Below are positions 1-5,629 of a stretch of DNA of 6,853 nucleotides, piece by piece. Source of the DNA: a bacterium (GTDB lineage: Bacteria; Bacillota_I; Bacilli_A; RFN20; UBA1709). Position 1 is the first letter of the stretch, and each line of letters begins with the position of its first letter. The notes under the pieces were generated by a model that did not search any database, was not told the origin of the DNA, and saw only the letters and a list, made by a program, of their open reading frames with translations. A program made the translations under genes and the position numbers. The DNA is taken from the NCBI GenBank assembly GCA_012511355.1, contig JAAZGG010000110.1, positions 1 to 6,853 of the forward strand. Direction: 5' to 3'.

Positions 1-273
1 GTCTATCGCCATAACGTCCCCCTTTTCGCTCGCTACTCTAGAAAGGTCTATGATGTGTCTATAGAAGATGATGAAAAAGCGGCCTTAGAGGGCATTAAAA
101 AGACCCAAGCCTTCTTTGAAAGTCTGGGTGCTGAAACTTCACTTGTTAAAGCCAAGGTCCCCACTGATAAGTTTGAATTTCTTGCTAAGAGAGCTACCCT
201 TAGAGGGCCACTCGGTCAATTTGTTAAACTAACAGCTAGTGACATCGTTAAAATTTACGAACTTGCACGCTAA
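1..273 (+). CDS. Iron-containing alcohol dehydrogenase, C-terminal fragment (5' end outside window)
   Basis: The frame is open from base 1, so this is the last 90 residues of a gene that begins upstream; the GTG at 55 is an internal valine codon, not a start. The peptide carries features typical of the C-terminal helical domain of the BdhA/YqhD branch of Fe-dependent alcohol dehydrogenases: an RHNVPLFARYSRKVYDV segment, then ALEGIKKTQAFFESLG, and the closing LGQFVKLTASDIVKIYELAR. Family members are about 390 residues, usually use NAD(P)H, and reduce aldehydes to alcohols in the cytoplasm. The metal-binding Asp/His residues and the nucleotide-binding domain lie upstream and cannot be checked. 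The stop is TAA, followed at once by a terminator, so the gene ends its transcription unit. The substrate cannot be inferred from this fragment. Confidence 0.82.
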   Translation, partial: VYRHNVPLFARYSRKVYDVSIEDDEKAALEGIKKTQAFFESLGAETSLVKAKVPTDKFEFLAKRATLRGPLGQFVKLTASDIVKIYELAR

Positions 274-294
274 AAAAACTTATATTATGTCAAC

Positions 295-324
295 AAAAAA
301 ATGAGGTAACCCCCTCATTTTTTT
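295..324. terminator. Bidirectional intrinsic terminator between the dehydrogenase and rpmF
   Basis: ATGAGG (301-306) pairs with CCTCAT (313-318) around a six-base loop. The flanking A run (295-300) and T run (319-324) extend the pairing to 12 bp. On the + strand the T run continues into more T-rich sequence. On the - strand the A run becomes a U tract. One hairpin can therefore end both the + strand dehydrogenase and the - strand yceD-rpmF transcripts, which converge here. It overlaps the last codons of rpmF by two bases. Confidence 0.85.
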
Positions 325-514
325 ATTTTTCTTCTTTTACTTTAATTTCTTTAACTTTCTTACCATCATAGTAACCACAGTTTGGACAAACACGGTGGGG
401 TTTAATTTCCTTACCACAATTGGGACAAGTAACCAAAGTGGCGGCAGTCAAACTCATATGACTACGACGTAAAGCTTTCCTAGTCTTGGATGTTTTGTGG
501 GTTGGTACGGCCAT
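323..514 (-). CDS. rpmF: 50S ribosomal protein L32, zinc-binding (C+) form
   Basis: This 63-residue protein begins MAVPTHKTSKTRKALRRSH, the typical L32 N-terminus that lies against 23S rRNA. It carries two CPNCG knuckles with Cys30, Cys33, Cys43 and Cys46, which make up the zinc ribbon of the C+ form of L32. The length and the basic composition fit the family, and the C-terminus is Lys/Glu-rich. The start ATG (512-514) is preceded by a strong AGGAGGT site at 521-527. The gene lies 15 bases downstream of yceD on the same strand, the conserved bacterial yceD-rpmF pairing, and probably shares the promoter at 1031-1059. Many Bacillota also carry a zinc-free L32 paralogue for zinc starvation; whether this genome does is not visible here. 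Confidence 0.97.
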   Translation of the reverse strand: MAVPTHKTSKTRKALRRSHMSLTAATLVTCPNCGKEIKPHRVCPNCGYYDGKKVKEIKVKEEK

Positions 515-529
515 AATGACACCTCCTAT

Positions 530-997
530 TTAATCTTTAAAATAATCTTTGAGTTTAACTAGACGCTGATCGATGTCAACATCAGAAACGGGAGCAGTTA
601 TGGGCTTATCGCCTTCTTTTATTACCCGTATTGGGATAGCAAGCATAATGCATTCTCGCACAAAGTCCGTTGTATCTATTACGCTGCCTTTGACCACGAT
701 AAACTCATCATTGCTACTTTCCTGAAAAGAATAGATAACTATTTCACTAGTTTCAAACGGATAATCCACGGGTTCCAAACAACGGGCACAAGGCAAGACC
801 ATAATGCCGGTGATGGTCAAATTAAGGCTTAAGCACTCCGAACGAGAATCATAACTAGCCTTACCTGCAACCTGAACATCTTTAAGTTCTAATAATGTAA
901 AGGCTTTATCAAAGAGTGCCGCGTCAATAGAAAGTTTTTCTTGATAACTAAAACTCGAACTTTTTAAACGCAGCAAATCGGTCTTAGTCCATTTCAT
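530..997 (-). CDS. yceD: YceD family protein (DUF177; YlbN-like), rRNA/ribosome biogenesis
   Basis: The protein is 155 residues. The core family signature is visible as CARCLEPVDYPFE at residues 70-82, preceded by a beta-rich segment (SLNLTITGIMVLP) and followed by FVRECIMLAIPI. The C-terminus ends in DQRLVKLKDYF, matching the D-x-R-x-x-x-LK tail of the family. YceD proteins affect 23S rRNA accumulation or processing, and the gene is very often directly upstream of rpmF, as here (15-base gap). The start ATG at 995-997 has a good SD (AAGGAG, 1007-1012). One oddity is that many homologues have a second cysteine cluster between the LP motif and the C-terminal LK tail, and this protein has none there. 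The family call rests on motif plus context; the exact biochemical role is not established by the sequence. Confidence 0.9.
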   Translation of the reverse strand: MKWTKTDLLRLKSSSFSYQEKLSIDAALFDKAFTLLELKDVQVAGKASYDSRSECLSLNLTITGIMVLPCARCLEPVDYPFETSEIVIYSFQESSNDEFIVVKGSVIDTTDFVRECIMLAIPIRVIKEGDKPITAPVSDVDIDQRLVKLKDYFKD

Positions 998-1005
998 AAA
1001 AGTCG

Positions 1006-1014
1006 TCTCCTTCT
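1006..1014 (-). promoter_or_regulatory. Ribosome binding site of yceD
   Basis: Read on the minus strand this is AGAAGGAGA, with core AAGGAG at 1007-1012, about nine bases before the ATG at 995-997. It supports the chosen start. Confidence 0.8.
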
Positions 1015-1030
1015 AAAAAACGCTATGGCT

Positions 1031-1059
1031 ATTTTAATATGTTGAAAGGTATTAGTCAA
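1031..1059 (-). promoter_or_regulatory. Sigma-A type promoter of the yceD-rpmF operon
   Basis: On the minus strand a -35 box TTGACT (plus coordinates 1054-1059) is followed by a 17-base spacer and a -10 box TAAAAT (1031-1036). Each box matches the consensus at five of six positions and the spacing is optimal. The predicted transcript start is near 1024, leaving a short leader before the yceD SD. This is a sequence-only prediction. Confidence 0.75.
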
Positions 1060-1128
1060 CGAAAAGCACTCTTTTTATTGTTATTTGGGGCGCAAATATT
1101 GTAACATAATAAAGTGGAGGTTTGAAAA

Positions 1129-2259
1129 ATGAAAGTTTGTGGTTTAGTCGCTGAATTTAATCCTTTTCACAATGGTCACGTTTTATACTTGGAAAAAGCC
1201 CAAGAGTTAAGCCAAGCTGATATTTATATTCTAGCCATGTCCCCAAATTTTGTGCAACGCGGAGAACCGGCCATTATGGATAAGGAGCGCCGCACCCTAG
1301 CCGCTTTAGATAATGGGGTCGATTTAGTTATTGAGATCCCCACCATTTATACTCTTCAAAACGCTGATCTTTATGCCAAAGCTGCTCTTCACATGCTAGA
1401 AGATCTAGGGGCCGATTGCGTGGTTTTCGGTACGGAATCCGGCGATACCGAAACCTTCCTTCAGAAGTTTGAAAACAAAGAATTTGTCTCGCCCCGCATG
1501 GATGAGATCATCCAAGAATATTTAGCAGAAGGCTATAGTTATCCTAAGGCTAAAGCCGAGGCTAGCCGTATCGTTAATGACTTCTATTTAGAAAACCCCA
1601 ATGATATTTTAGGTTATAGTTATCTTAAAATAATTACGCAAAATAAATTAAAAATTAAACCCCTTTGTTATCAGAGGATCAATAACGAAAAAAGTATCGG
1701 AAGATCCGGCGAATATTCTTCAGCAATGGCGATAAGAAATGCCATAAAAGTCAATCGTTCGCTCTTTGATGAACATCACTTTTTAGATGATTATTTCAAT
1801 CTTCTTAAATACAAAATTGTAACCACAAAAGCCAAGGATTTAGAAAAAATCCATCTGGTTGATGAAGGCATTGAAAATCTCTTTAAAAAGAACATCGTCA
1901 AAGCTAGGGACATGGAAGATTTTATCAATATGTGTACCTCTAAACGCTATAGCGGAGCGCGAATTAAAAGGACCATTTGTCATATCTTGCTCAACAGCGA
2001 TAAAAAGGATGCTAAAGCCATCTTAAGAAAAAAACCGCCCTATATTCGTTTACTCGGCTCTTCACCTAAGGGCAGGAAATATCTAGCTAGCATTCGTAAA
2101 GATACTGAAGCTAATATCCTAACTCGCTTTGCTGCCAAGGATAATCCCTTGCTACTAAGTGAATTAATCGCTAGTGAAGTCTACTATTTAGGCTCGCGTA
2201 GCTTAGAAAAACATGACTATCAATTAAAGGAACTTCGTAATTTCCCAGTTAAGATTTAA
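1129..2259 (+). CDS. tmcAL: tRNA(Met) cytidine acetate ligase TmcAL (YlbM family)
   Basis: TmcAL uses ATP and acetate to make N4-acetylcytidine at the wobble position (C34) of elongator tRNA(Met), which keeps AUG decoding accurate. The 376-residue protein starts with the nucleotidyltransferase fold signature GLVAEFNPFHNGH (HxGH-type motif, His14 to His17). It continues with the family motifs NFVQRGEPAIMDK (40-52), FGTESGD (100-106), PNDILGYSYLK (157-167) and SSAMAIR (197-203). Length is close to but slightly shorter than the Bacillus protein, and nothing looks truncated. The ATG at 1129 has GGAGGT at 1116-1121, seven bases away. It is divergent from yceD-rpmF, the same arrangement as ylbM and ylbN-rpmF in Bacillus subtilis. 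A clear promoter was not found; it must lie in the 1037-1115 region. Confidence 0.94.
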   Translation: MKVCGLVAEFNPFHNGHVLYLEKAQELSQADIYILAMSPNFVQRGEPAIMDKERRTLAALDNGVDLVIEIPTIYTLQNADLYAKAALHMLEDLGADCVVFGTESGDTETFLQKFENKEFVSPRMDEIIQEYLAEGYSYPKAKAEASRIVNDFYLENPNDILGYSYLKIITQNKLKIKPLCYQRINNEKSIGRSGEYSSAMAIRNAIKVNRSLFDEHHFLDDYFNLLKYKIVTTKAKDLEKIHLVDEGIENLFKKNIVKARDMEDFINMCTSKRYSGARIKRTICHILLNSDKKDAKAILRKKPPYIRLLGSSPKGRKYLASIRKDTEANILTRFAAKDNPLLLSELIASEVYYLGSRSLEKHDYQLKELRNFPVKI

Positions 2260-2290
2260 ACGCGTGTCACAGCGCGTTTTTTTGTTTTTT
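2258..2290 (+). terminator. Intrinsic terminator of tmcAL
   Basis: AAACGCG (2258-2264) pairs with CGCGTTT (2273-2279) around a short loop that can pair a little further. The stem runs into T7, a G, then T6 (2277-2290). It begins at the tmcAL stop codon, so tmcAL transcription should end before the jet genes. Confidence 0.85.
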
Positions 2291-2311
2291 GAAAGATTTT
2301 TCTTTCAAAAA
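2286..2311. repeat. Perfect 11-bp inverted repeat with 4-base loop over the jet promoter
   Basis: The left arm TTTTTGAAAGA (2286-2296) and right arm TCTTTCAAAAA (2301-2311) are perfectly complementary around TTTT. The repeat lies between the tmcAL terminator and the jetA -10 box and covers the predicted -35 hexamer. It could be a repressor operator or a second, weaker hairpin supporting termination. The sequence alone does not decide between these. Confidence 0.6.
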
Positions 2312-2332
2312 CCTCTTTCGTTATGCTATAAT
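2304..2332 (+). promoter_or_regulatory. Extended -10 promoter of the jetABC operon
   Basis: A perfect -10 box TATAAT at 2327-2332 is preceded by TGC (2324-2326), forming an extended -10 (TGnTATAAT). A weak -35, TTCAAA (2304-2309, four of six consensus bases), sits 17 bases upstream. The predicted transcript start is about 2338-2340, just before the jetA SD, which gives a leader of only about 22-24 bases. The -35 lies in the right arm of the inverted repeat at 2286-2311. Confidence 0.8.
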
Positions 2333-2346
2333 TGGTAGTTGTTGAG

Positions 2347-2352
2347 AGGAGG
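2347..2352 (+). promoter_or_regulatory. Ribosome binding site that sets the jetA start
   Basis: AGGAGG lies nine bases before the ATG at 2362. It rules out the upstream in-frame TTG at 2332, which overlaps the last base of the -10 box and lies before the expected transcript start. Confidence 0.88.
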
Positions 2353-2361
2353 ACACTTATT

Positions 2362-3777
2362 ATGGAACTATTTGACGTTATTCCCGCTAGTTTATTTAGT
2401 GTTTTAACCTCTAAAAATCGGGAAGTTTATGCCGCCGCTTTATTATCGATGCGCAAATCCTTTGCCGACGATGTCATGCTTGATAAAGAAGTTCTGGTCG
2501 CGCATTTAGCAAATAATCTGCAGTCCAACATTCTCGATATTGATGTCAATGCCGAAGAGGGTTATAGCGAAGAAAACAGTAAAGATACCATCTCAATGGC
2601 CCGCTTTTTAGTTAAACGCTTTAAAGAAACTGGTTGGGTTGATACCGAATATGCCCGTGGTAGCCGCTTGCAAGAATACGTCACCCTGCCGCCCTATTCC
2701 ATCAAGATGCTAGATTTACTTTATAATTTAACCAACGAAGAAGTCGCCGAGTACGATGCTTTTATGTATTCAATGTACTCAGCTTTAGATAAGGCCGATG
2801 ATGAATATAAGGATTATCGTTTCATTGCCATCACCAGCGTCTATGAGAAAATTCAAAAATTTGAGAGCACCCTTAAAGGTCTTTTTAATGATTTAAAAAG
2901 GCATTACACCAGAATGGGCCATTTAAAAACAGTCAACCAAATGCTATCGGAACACTTTGATTCCTATCAAAAAGATGTCATTAAACAGATCTACCTACCC
3001 TTAAAAACCAAAGACTCTATCAGTCGCTTTAAAGGACCTATTATTAACATTCTTAGCCGCTGGCTAAGGAGTCCTGATATTATGGAGAGCATTGTCACCC
3101 AAGCCGCCTTTCAAAAGCGTTTTACTGACCGCGAAGAGGCCAGAGATGAAATCATCTCTAAAATTAACTTCATCACCGATAAGCTCATCTCCTTGCAAAG
3201 TCTTTTAAACTCCATTGATGAGCGCAATAATGAGTATGTGCAAACGGTGACCGAAAAAATCAGTTATCTTTTGAAAAGTGATAAATCTATCAAAGGTAAA
3301 TTAACTAAAATTGTCGAACAATTTGCTAAAGAAAGATTCAACAACTCCTTTGAGAGTTTAGAACTGCTCCAAGAAATTCTTAATTTACGCAGTAGCTCAA
3401 CCCTAACAGATGCCTCACTCTTTAATCGGGCCAAGGCCGAACGCGATTTTGGCAGCGGAGAAATTTTAGAATTACCGTACATCGATGAAGAGACAACCAA
3501 TGTTTTAGTAAGCGACTTTGTCGACAGTATCCGCGATGAATACTCAACTAACAACGTTGTTAAATATATGCATGAGCAGATGGATGAAATAGATCGACTG
3601 AGCACTAAAGACATGCGCATCGATAGTCTGCATGCTTTAATCATGTTGATGTATGCCTTTATTCGGGGCTTTGATGAGCGTATTTTCTATCGCTTAGAAC
3701 TGCGGGATGGCAATATCATGAACCACCATTACTCCGTTCCCGATTTGGATTTTGTTCGCAAAAGGAGGATTAATTAA
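2362..3777 (+). CDS. jetA: Wadjet anti-plasmid system protein JetA (kleisin-like subunit)
   Basis: The protein has 471 residues from the ATG at 2362, chosen for its AGGAGG site. It begins MELFDVIPASLFSVLTSKNR, then shows a probable winged-helix segment (about 80-115: FLVKRFKETGWVDTEY, then YVTLPPYSIKMLDLL). A long helical, charged middle (about 150-400) follows. This matches, from recognition of the family, the JetA family of Firmicutes Wadjet systems (DUF5716-type); no search was possible. JetA is the kleisin/MksF-like part that links the JetC ATPase heads and carries JetB. The order jetA, jetB, SMC-like ATPase directly behind it strongly supports the call. The gap to jetB is three bases, and the jetB SD lies inside the last codons of jetA, so translation is probably coupled. 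No frameshift or internal stop is seen. The Wadjet subtype is not assigned. Confidence 0.85.
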   Translation: MELFDVIPASLFSVLTSKNREVYAAALLSMRKSFADDVMLDKEVLVAHLANNLQSNILDIDVNAEEGYSEENSKDTISMARFLVKRFKETGWVDTEYARGSRLQEYVTLPPYSIKMLDLLYNLTNEEVAEYDAFMYSMYSALDKADDEYKDYRFIAITSVYEKIQKFESTLKGLFNDLKRHYTRMGHLKTVNQMLSEHFDSYQKDVIKQIYLPLKTKDSISRFKGPIINILSRWLRSPDIMESIVTQAAFQKRFTDREEARDEIISKINFITDKLISLQSLLNSIDERNNEYVQTVTEKISYLLKSDKSIKGKLTKIVEQFAKERFNNSFESLELLQEILNLRSSSTLTDASLFNRAKAERDFGSGEILELPYIDEETTNVLVSDFVDSIRDEYSTNNVVKYMHEQMDEIDRLSTKDMRIDSLHALIMLMYAFIRGFDERIFYRLELRDGNIMNHHYSVPDLDFVRKRRIN

Positions 3778-3780
3778 GCT

Positions 3781-4437
3781 ATGTGGATGCAAGATTTTGA
3801 ACTTTTAGCCGGTGCTGAACAAGAACGCTTTAAAAAAGTGGCCAATTACCTTTTAAATAAGAGTTATGTGCTACGGGAAATCTATGAAAATCGTGATCGT
3901 ATTGGTAAAATCAATGCTGATTACCGCTTTTTAGAACGCAATTTCCCACTCTTCAGTGAGTATTTAGATTATGCTGGCTATAACCTAGTCAAGGATGATG
4001 CCTTTGGGATTATCTCTTTGAATAATCGTTATGAATACAACATCTTAAAAGTAGATAAATTCACTACTACTCTCCTTTTGACTTTAAGAATCATCTATGA
4101 CGAAGAAAAAGAAAAGAATGCCTCGCGTAACGTCGTATTTATTCGCGTCAGCGATGTCATTTACCGCATGCTTGAGGATCGCTTGTTGCTTAAAAAACCT
4201 ACGATTAAAGATACTACCGATACCTTAAGAACCTTAATCCGCCATAACATCATCGCCCGTTTAGAAGGCCAGATTGAGGATCCCACCTGTTTGATAACAA
4301 TCTACCCAACCATCATCAAAGTGGTCTCTAACGATAAGATTAACGCCCTTTATGAAGTTATGTTCAAAGAAGTGGCGCCGGAAAATAATCCTTATGCCTT
4401 TGAAAAGGAGGACGAAGACAGTGAAGAAATTAAATAA
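3781..4437 (+). CDS. jetB: Wadjet system protein JetB (DUF4194, MksE/KITE-like)
   Basis: The protein has 218 residues. A central stretch at about 92-125 (KVDKFTTTLLLTLRIIYDEE, then VVFIRVSDV) and the later ITIYPTIIKVVSNDKINALY (about 172-191) resemble the tandem winged-helix DUF4194 fold. JetB is the KITE-type accessory subunit that dimerises and binds the JetA kleisin in the condensin-like complex. The C-terminus is acidic (EKEDEDSEE). The start is ATG 3781, with AAAGGAGG ending at 3768; the 12-base spacing is slightly long, and an in-frame ATG at 3787 is an alternative that removes two residues. The gene lies three bases after jetA and overlaps jetC by 17 bases, which fits a coupled operon. 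Assignment is by motif and gene order. Confidence 0.85.
   Translation: MWMQDFELLAGAEQERFKKVANYLLNKSYVLREIYENRDRIGKINADYRFLERNFPLFSEYLDYAGYNLVKDDAFGIISLNNRYEYNILKVDKFTTTLLLTLRIIYDEEKEKNASRNVVFIRVSDVIYRMLEDRLLLKKPTIKDTTDTLRTLIRHNIIARLEGQIEDPTCLITIYPTIIKVVSNDKINALYEVMFKEVAPENNPYAFEKEDEDSEEIK
4405..4411 (+). promoter_or_regulatory. Ribosome binding site that sets the GTG start of jetC
   Basis: AAGGAGG lies inside the 3' end of jetB, nine bases before GTG 4421. It favours this start over the longer upstream reading frame beginning at 4352, whose first 23 codons would encode an unrelated basic, out-of-family extension inside jetB. Confidence 0.85.
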
Positions 4438-5629
4438 ATTACTCTTAACCAATTGGCATTATTTCACCCATGAGGTTTTAAATTTTGGTTTGGTGAACTT
4501 CTTAACTGGGAAAAACGCTTCCGGTAAGACCACCGTTATTGATGCTTTGCAACTCCTCTTGCTCGGTGATACAACTGGTCACTTCTTTAATAAGTCCGCC
4601 TCCGAAAAGTCTACTCGTAGCTTAAGGGGCTATCTACGCTGCGAATTTGGCGATACCGAAGATGGTGGGGCCTTATATTTAAGAAATGGCCGCTTCACTT
4701 CTTATGTCGTCGGTGAATTCTATGATGACACCTTAGATAACACCTTTACTTTAGGCATTGTCTTTGACTCCTATGAAGATGACTCCTATGATGGTAAGTT
4801 TTTCTACTATAATGGCGCCTTACCTGAGAATAGATTCATTGAAGGTAAGATTCCCATGGACATGAAGGTCTTAAACCTTTTCCTCTTAAATAATTATAGT
4901 GATGTCACCTTCTTCCCTACCAACACCTCTTACCGAGAATTTTTAAGAATGCGTTTAGGTAATCTACCCTCAACCTTCTTTCACTTGTTTAAAAAGTCCA
5001 TTCCTTTTACCCCTATCACCAACATTGAAACCTTCATCACCGAATATATCTGCGATGTTGAAAATAACATCAATGTGGTCACTATGCAGGAAAACTTCCG
5101 CAATTATAAAAAACTAGAAATCGAGACCGAAGAACTCGTCAAAAGGGTTAATAGTCTTGAAGATATTATTGAGAAATACAACACTTGGAAAGAAAGACAA
5201 AAAAGCGTGGAGATTAAACGCTACATCCTTGAGCGCAGTAACCTCTACCGCACCGCAGCCCAAGAAGATAAGATCAAACTTAAAATCGCCGATGTTAAAA
5301 CCGAGATTGAAGAGACTCAAGCAATTCTTGATAAGTGTAATGTTGGACTTAAAAACGCTAGAAACTCCCGTGAAAAATTAATTGAAGAAAAATTCGCCTC
5401 TGATGTTTATAAGCGCCGAGCCGCCTTTGAAGAAAAACTTGAGGCTTTGGAGTTAAAAATTCGCGAACTCAATGTCCAAATTACCTCGGTTAAAAATAAC
5501 CTAATCTCCTATGCCGATAACTGGAATTATGGCATTGATACTCTGATAAATGACCTTGGTAAAGACTTTGCTGATAGCGACTTAGCTAAACAAGCCCGCT
5601 CTGTTCAAAGCACTTTACGTAGTCATTAG
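4421..5629 (+). CDS. jetC: Wadjet SMC-like ATPase JetC, N-terminal part ending at an in-frame TAG
   Basis: JetC is the SMC/MukB-like ATPase motor of Wadjet. From the GTG at 4421, residues 1-402 hold the N-terminal ATPase head: LLLTNWHYFTHEVLNFG, then the Walker A motif GKNASGKTT (30-38; Lys36 and Thr37 contact the phosphates). A head beta-domain follows, with GALYLRNGRFTSYVVGEF. From about residue 225 a long charged coiled coil begins (KLEIETEELVKRVNSLEDII onward). The family is usually around 1,100 residues, but this frame stops at TAG 5627-5629 in the coiled coil. Alone, the product would lack the hinge, the return coil and the C-terminal Walker B/signature half of the head, so it could not form a working ATPase. 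The same frame continues open after the stop (next entry). The 17-base overlap with jetB and the internal SD indicate coupling. Confidence 0.85.
   Translation: MKKLNKLLLTNWHYFTHEVLNFGLVNFLTGKNASGKTTVIDALQLLLLGDTTGHFFNKSASEKSTRSLRGYLRCEFGDTEDGGALYLRNGRFTSYVVGEFYDDTLDNTFTLGIVFDSYEDDSYDGKFFYYNGALPENRFIEGKIPMDMKVLNLFLLNNYSDVTFFPTNTSYREFLRMRLGNLPSTFFHLFKKSIPFTPITNIETFITEYICDVENNINVVTMQENFRNYKKLEIETEELVKRVNSLEDIIEKYNTWKERQKSVEIKRYILERSNLYRTAAQEDKIKLKIADVKTEIEETQAILDKCNVGLKNARNSREKLIEEKFASDVYKRRAAFEEKLEALELKIRELNVQITSVKNNLISYADNWNYGIDTLINDLGKDFADSDLAKQARSVQSTLRSH
5627..5629 (+). other. In-frame amber codon interrupting jetC (codon 403)
   Basis: TAG follows the residues STLRSH and is followed directly by CTT GAA GTG in the same frame. 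It is one substitution from CAG, AAG, GAG, TTG, TCG, TGG, TAC or TAT; a C-to-T change from CAG is a simple origin. The base after the stop is C, a context generally considered less efficient for termination. All other complete genes in the window end in TAA, and no other in-frame TAG occurs in roughly 2,180 codons read. Confidence 0.9.

Noticed and set aside
1041..1060. Short inverted repeat GTTGA...TCAAC across the yceD promoter
   Set aside because: The arms are only five bases with a ten-base loop, and one arm is simply the -35 box; expected by chance.
1062..1076. AAAAG-CACT-CTTTT hairpin in the tmcAL leader region
   Set aside because: The five-bp A/T-rich stem is too weak for a terminator or attenuator call.
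1078..1110. Possible tmcAL promoter (TTGTTA with TAACAT, or CATAAT)
   Set aside because: The hexamers match the consensus poorly or have bad spacing, and the start site would fall on the SD. Not strong enough to list.
2332..2361. TTG at 2332 as the jetA start
   Set aside because: It overlaps the -10 box and precedes the predicted transcript start; the ATG at 2362 has an ideally spaced AGGAGG.
3264..3644. Minus-strand 126-residue open frame inside jetA
   Set aside because: It is a shadow of the jetA coding sequence: low-complexity Ser/Leu-rich translation, no SD and no recognisable domain.
4352..4420. Longer N-terminus for jetC
   Set aside because: The extension lies wholly in jetB in another frame, lacks an SD, and does not look like an SMC N-terminus; GTG 4421 has AAGGAGG nine bases upstream.
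4261..4452. Minus-strand 63-residue open frame spanning the jetB-jetC junction
   Set aside because: Shadow of two real overlapping genes; no SD and no recognisable motif.
5114..5381. Open frames on both strands inside jetC (5114-5320 minus, 5157-5381 plus)
   Set aside because: They lie within the well-supported coiled-coil coding region, have no SD or family features, and read as shadows.
5627..5629. TAG reassigned to an amino acid (for example Gln) genome-wide, or pyrrolysine insertion
   Set aside because: Only one in-frame TAG appears in about 2,180 codons across eight reading frames, and low-GC genomes favour TAA anyway, so six TAA stops are not evidence of recoding. JetC is not a methylamine methyltransferase-type pyrrolysine protein.
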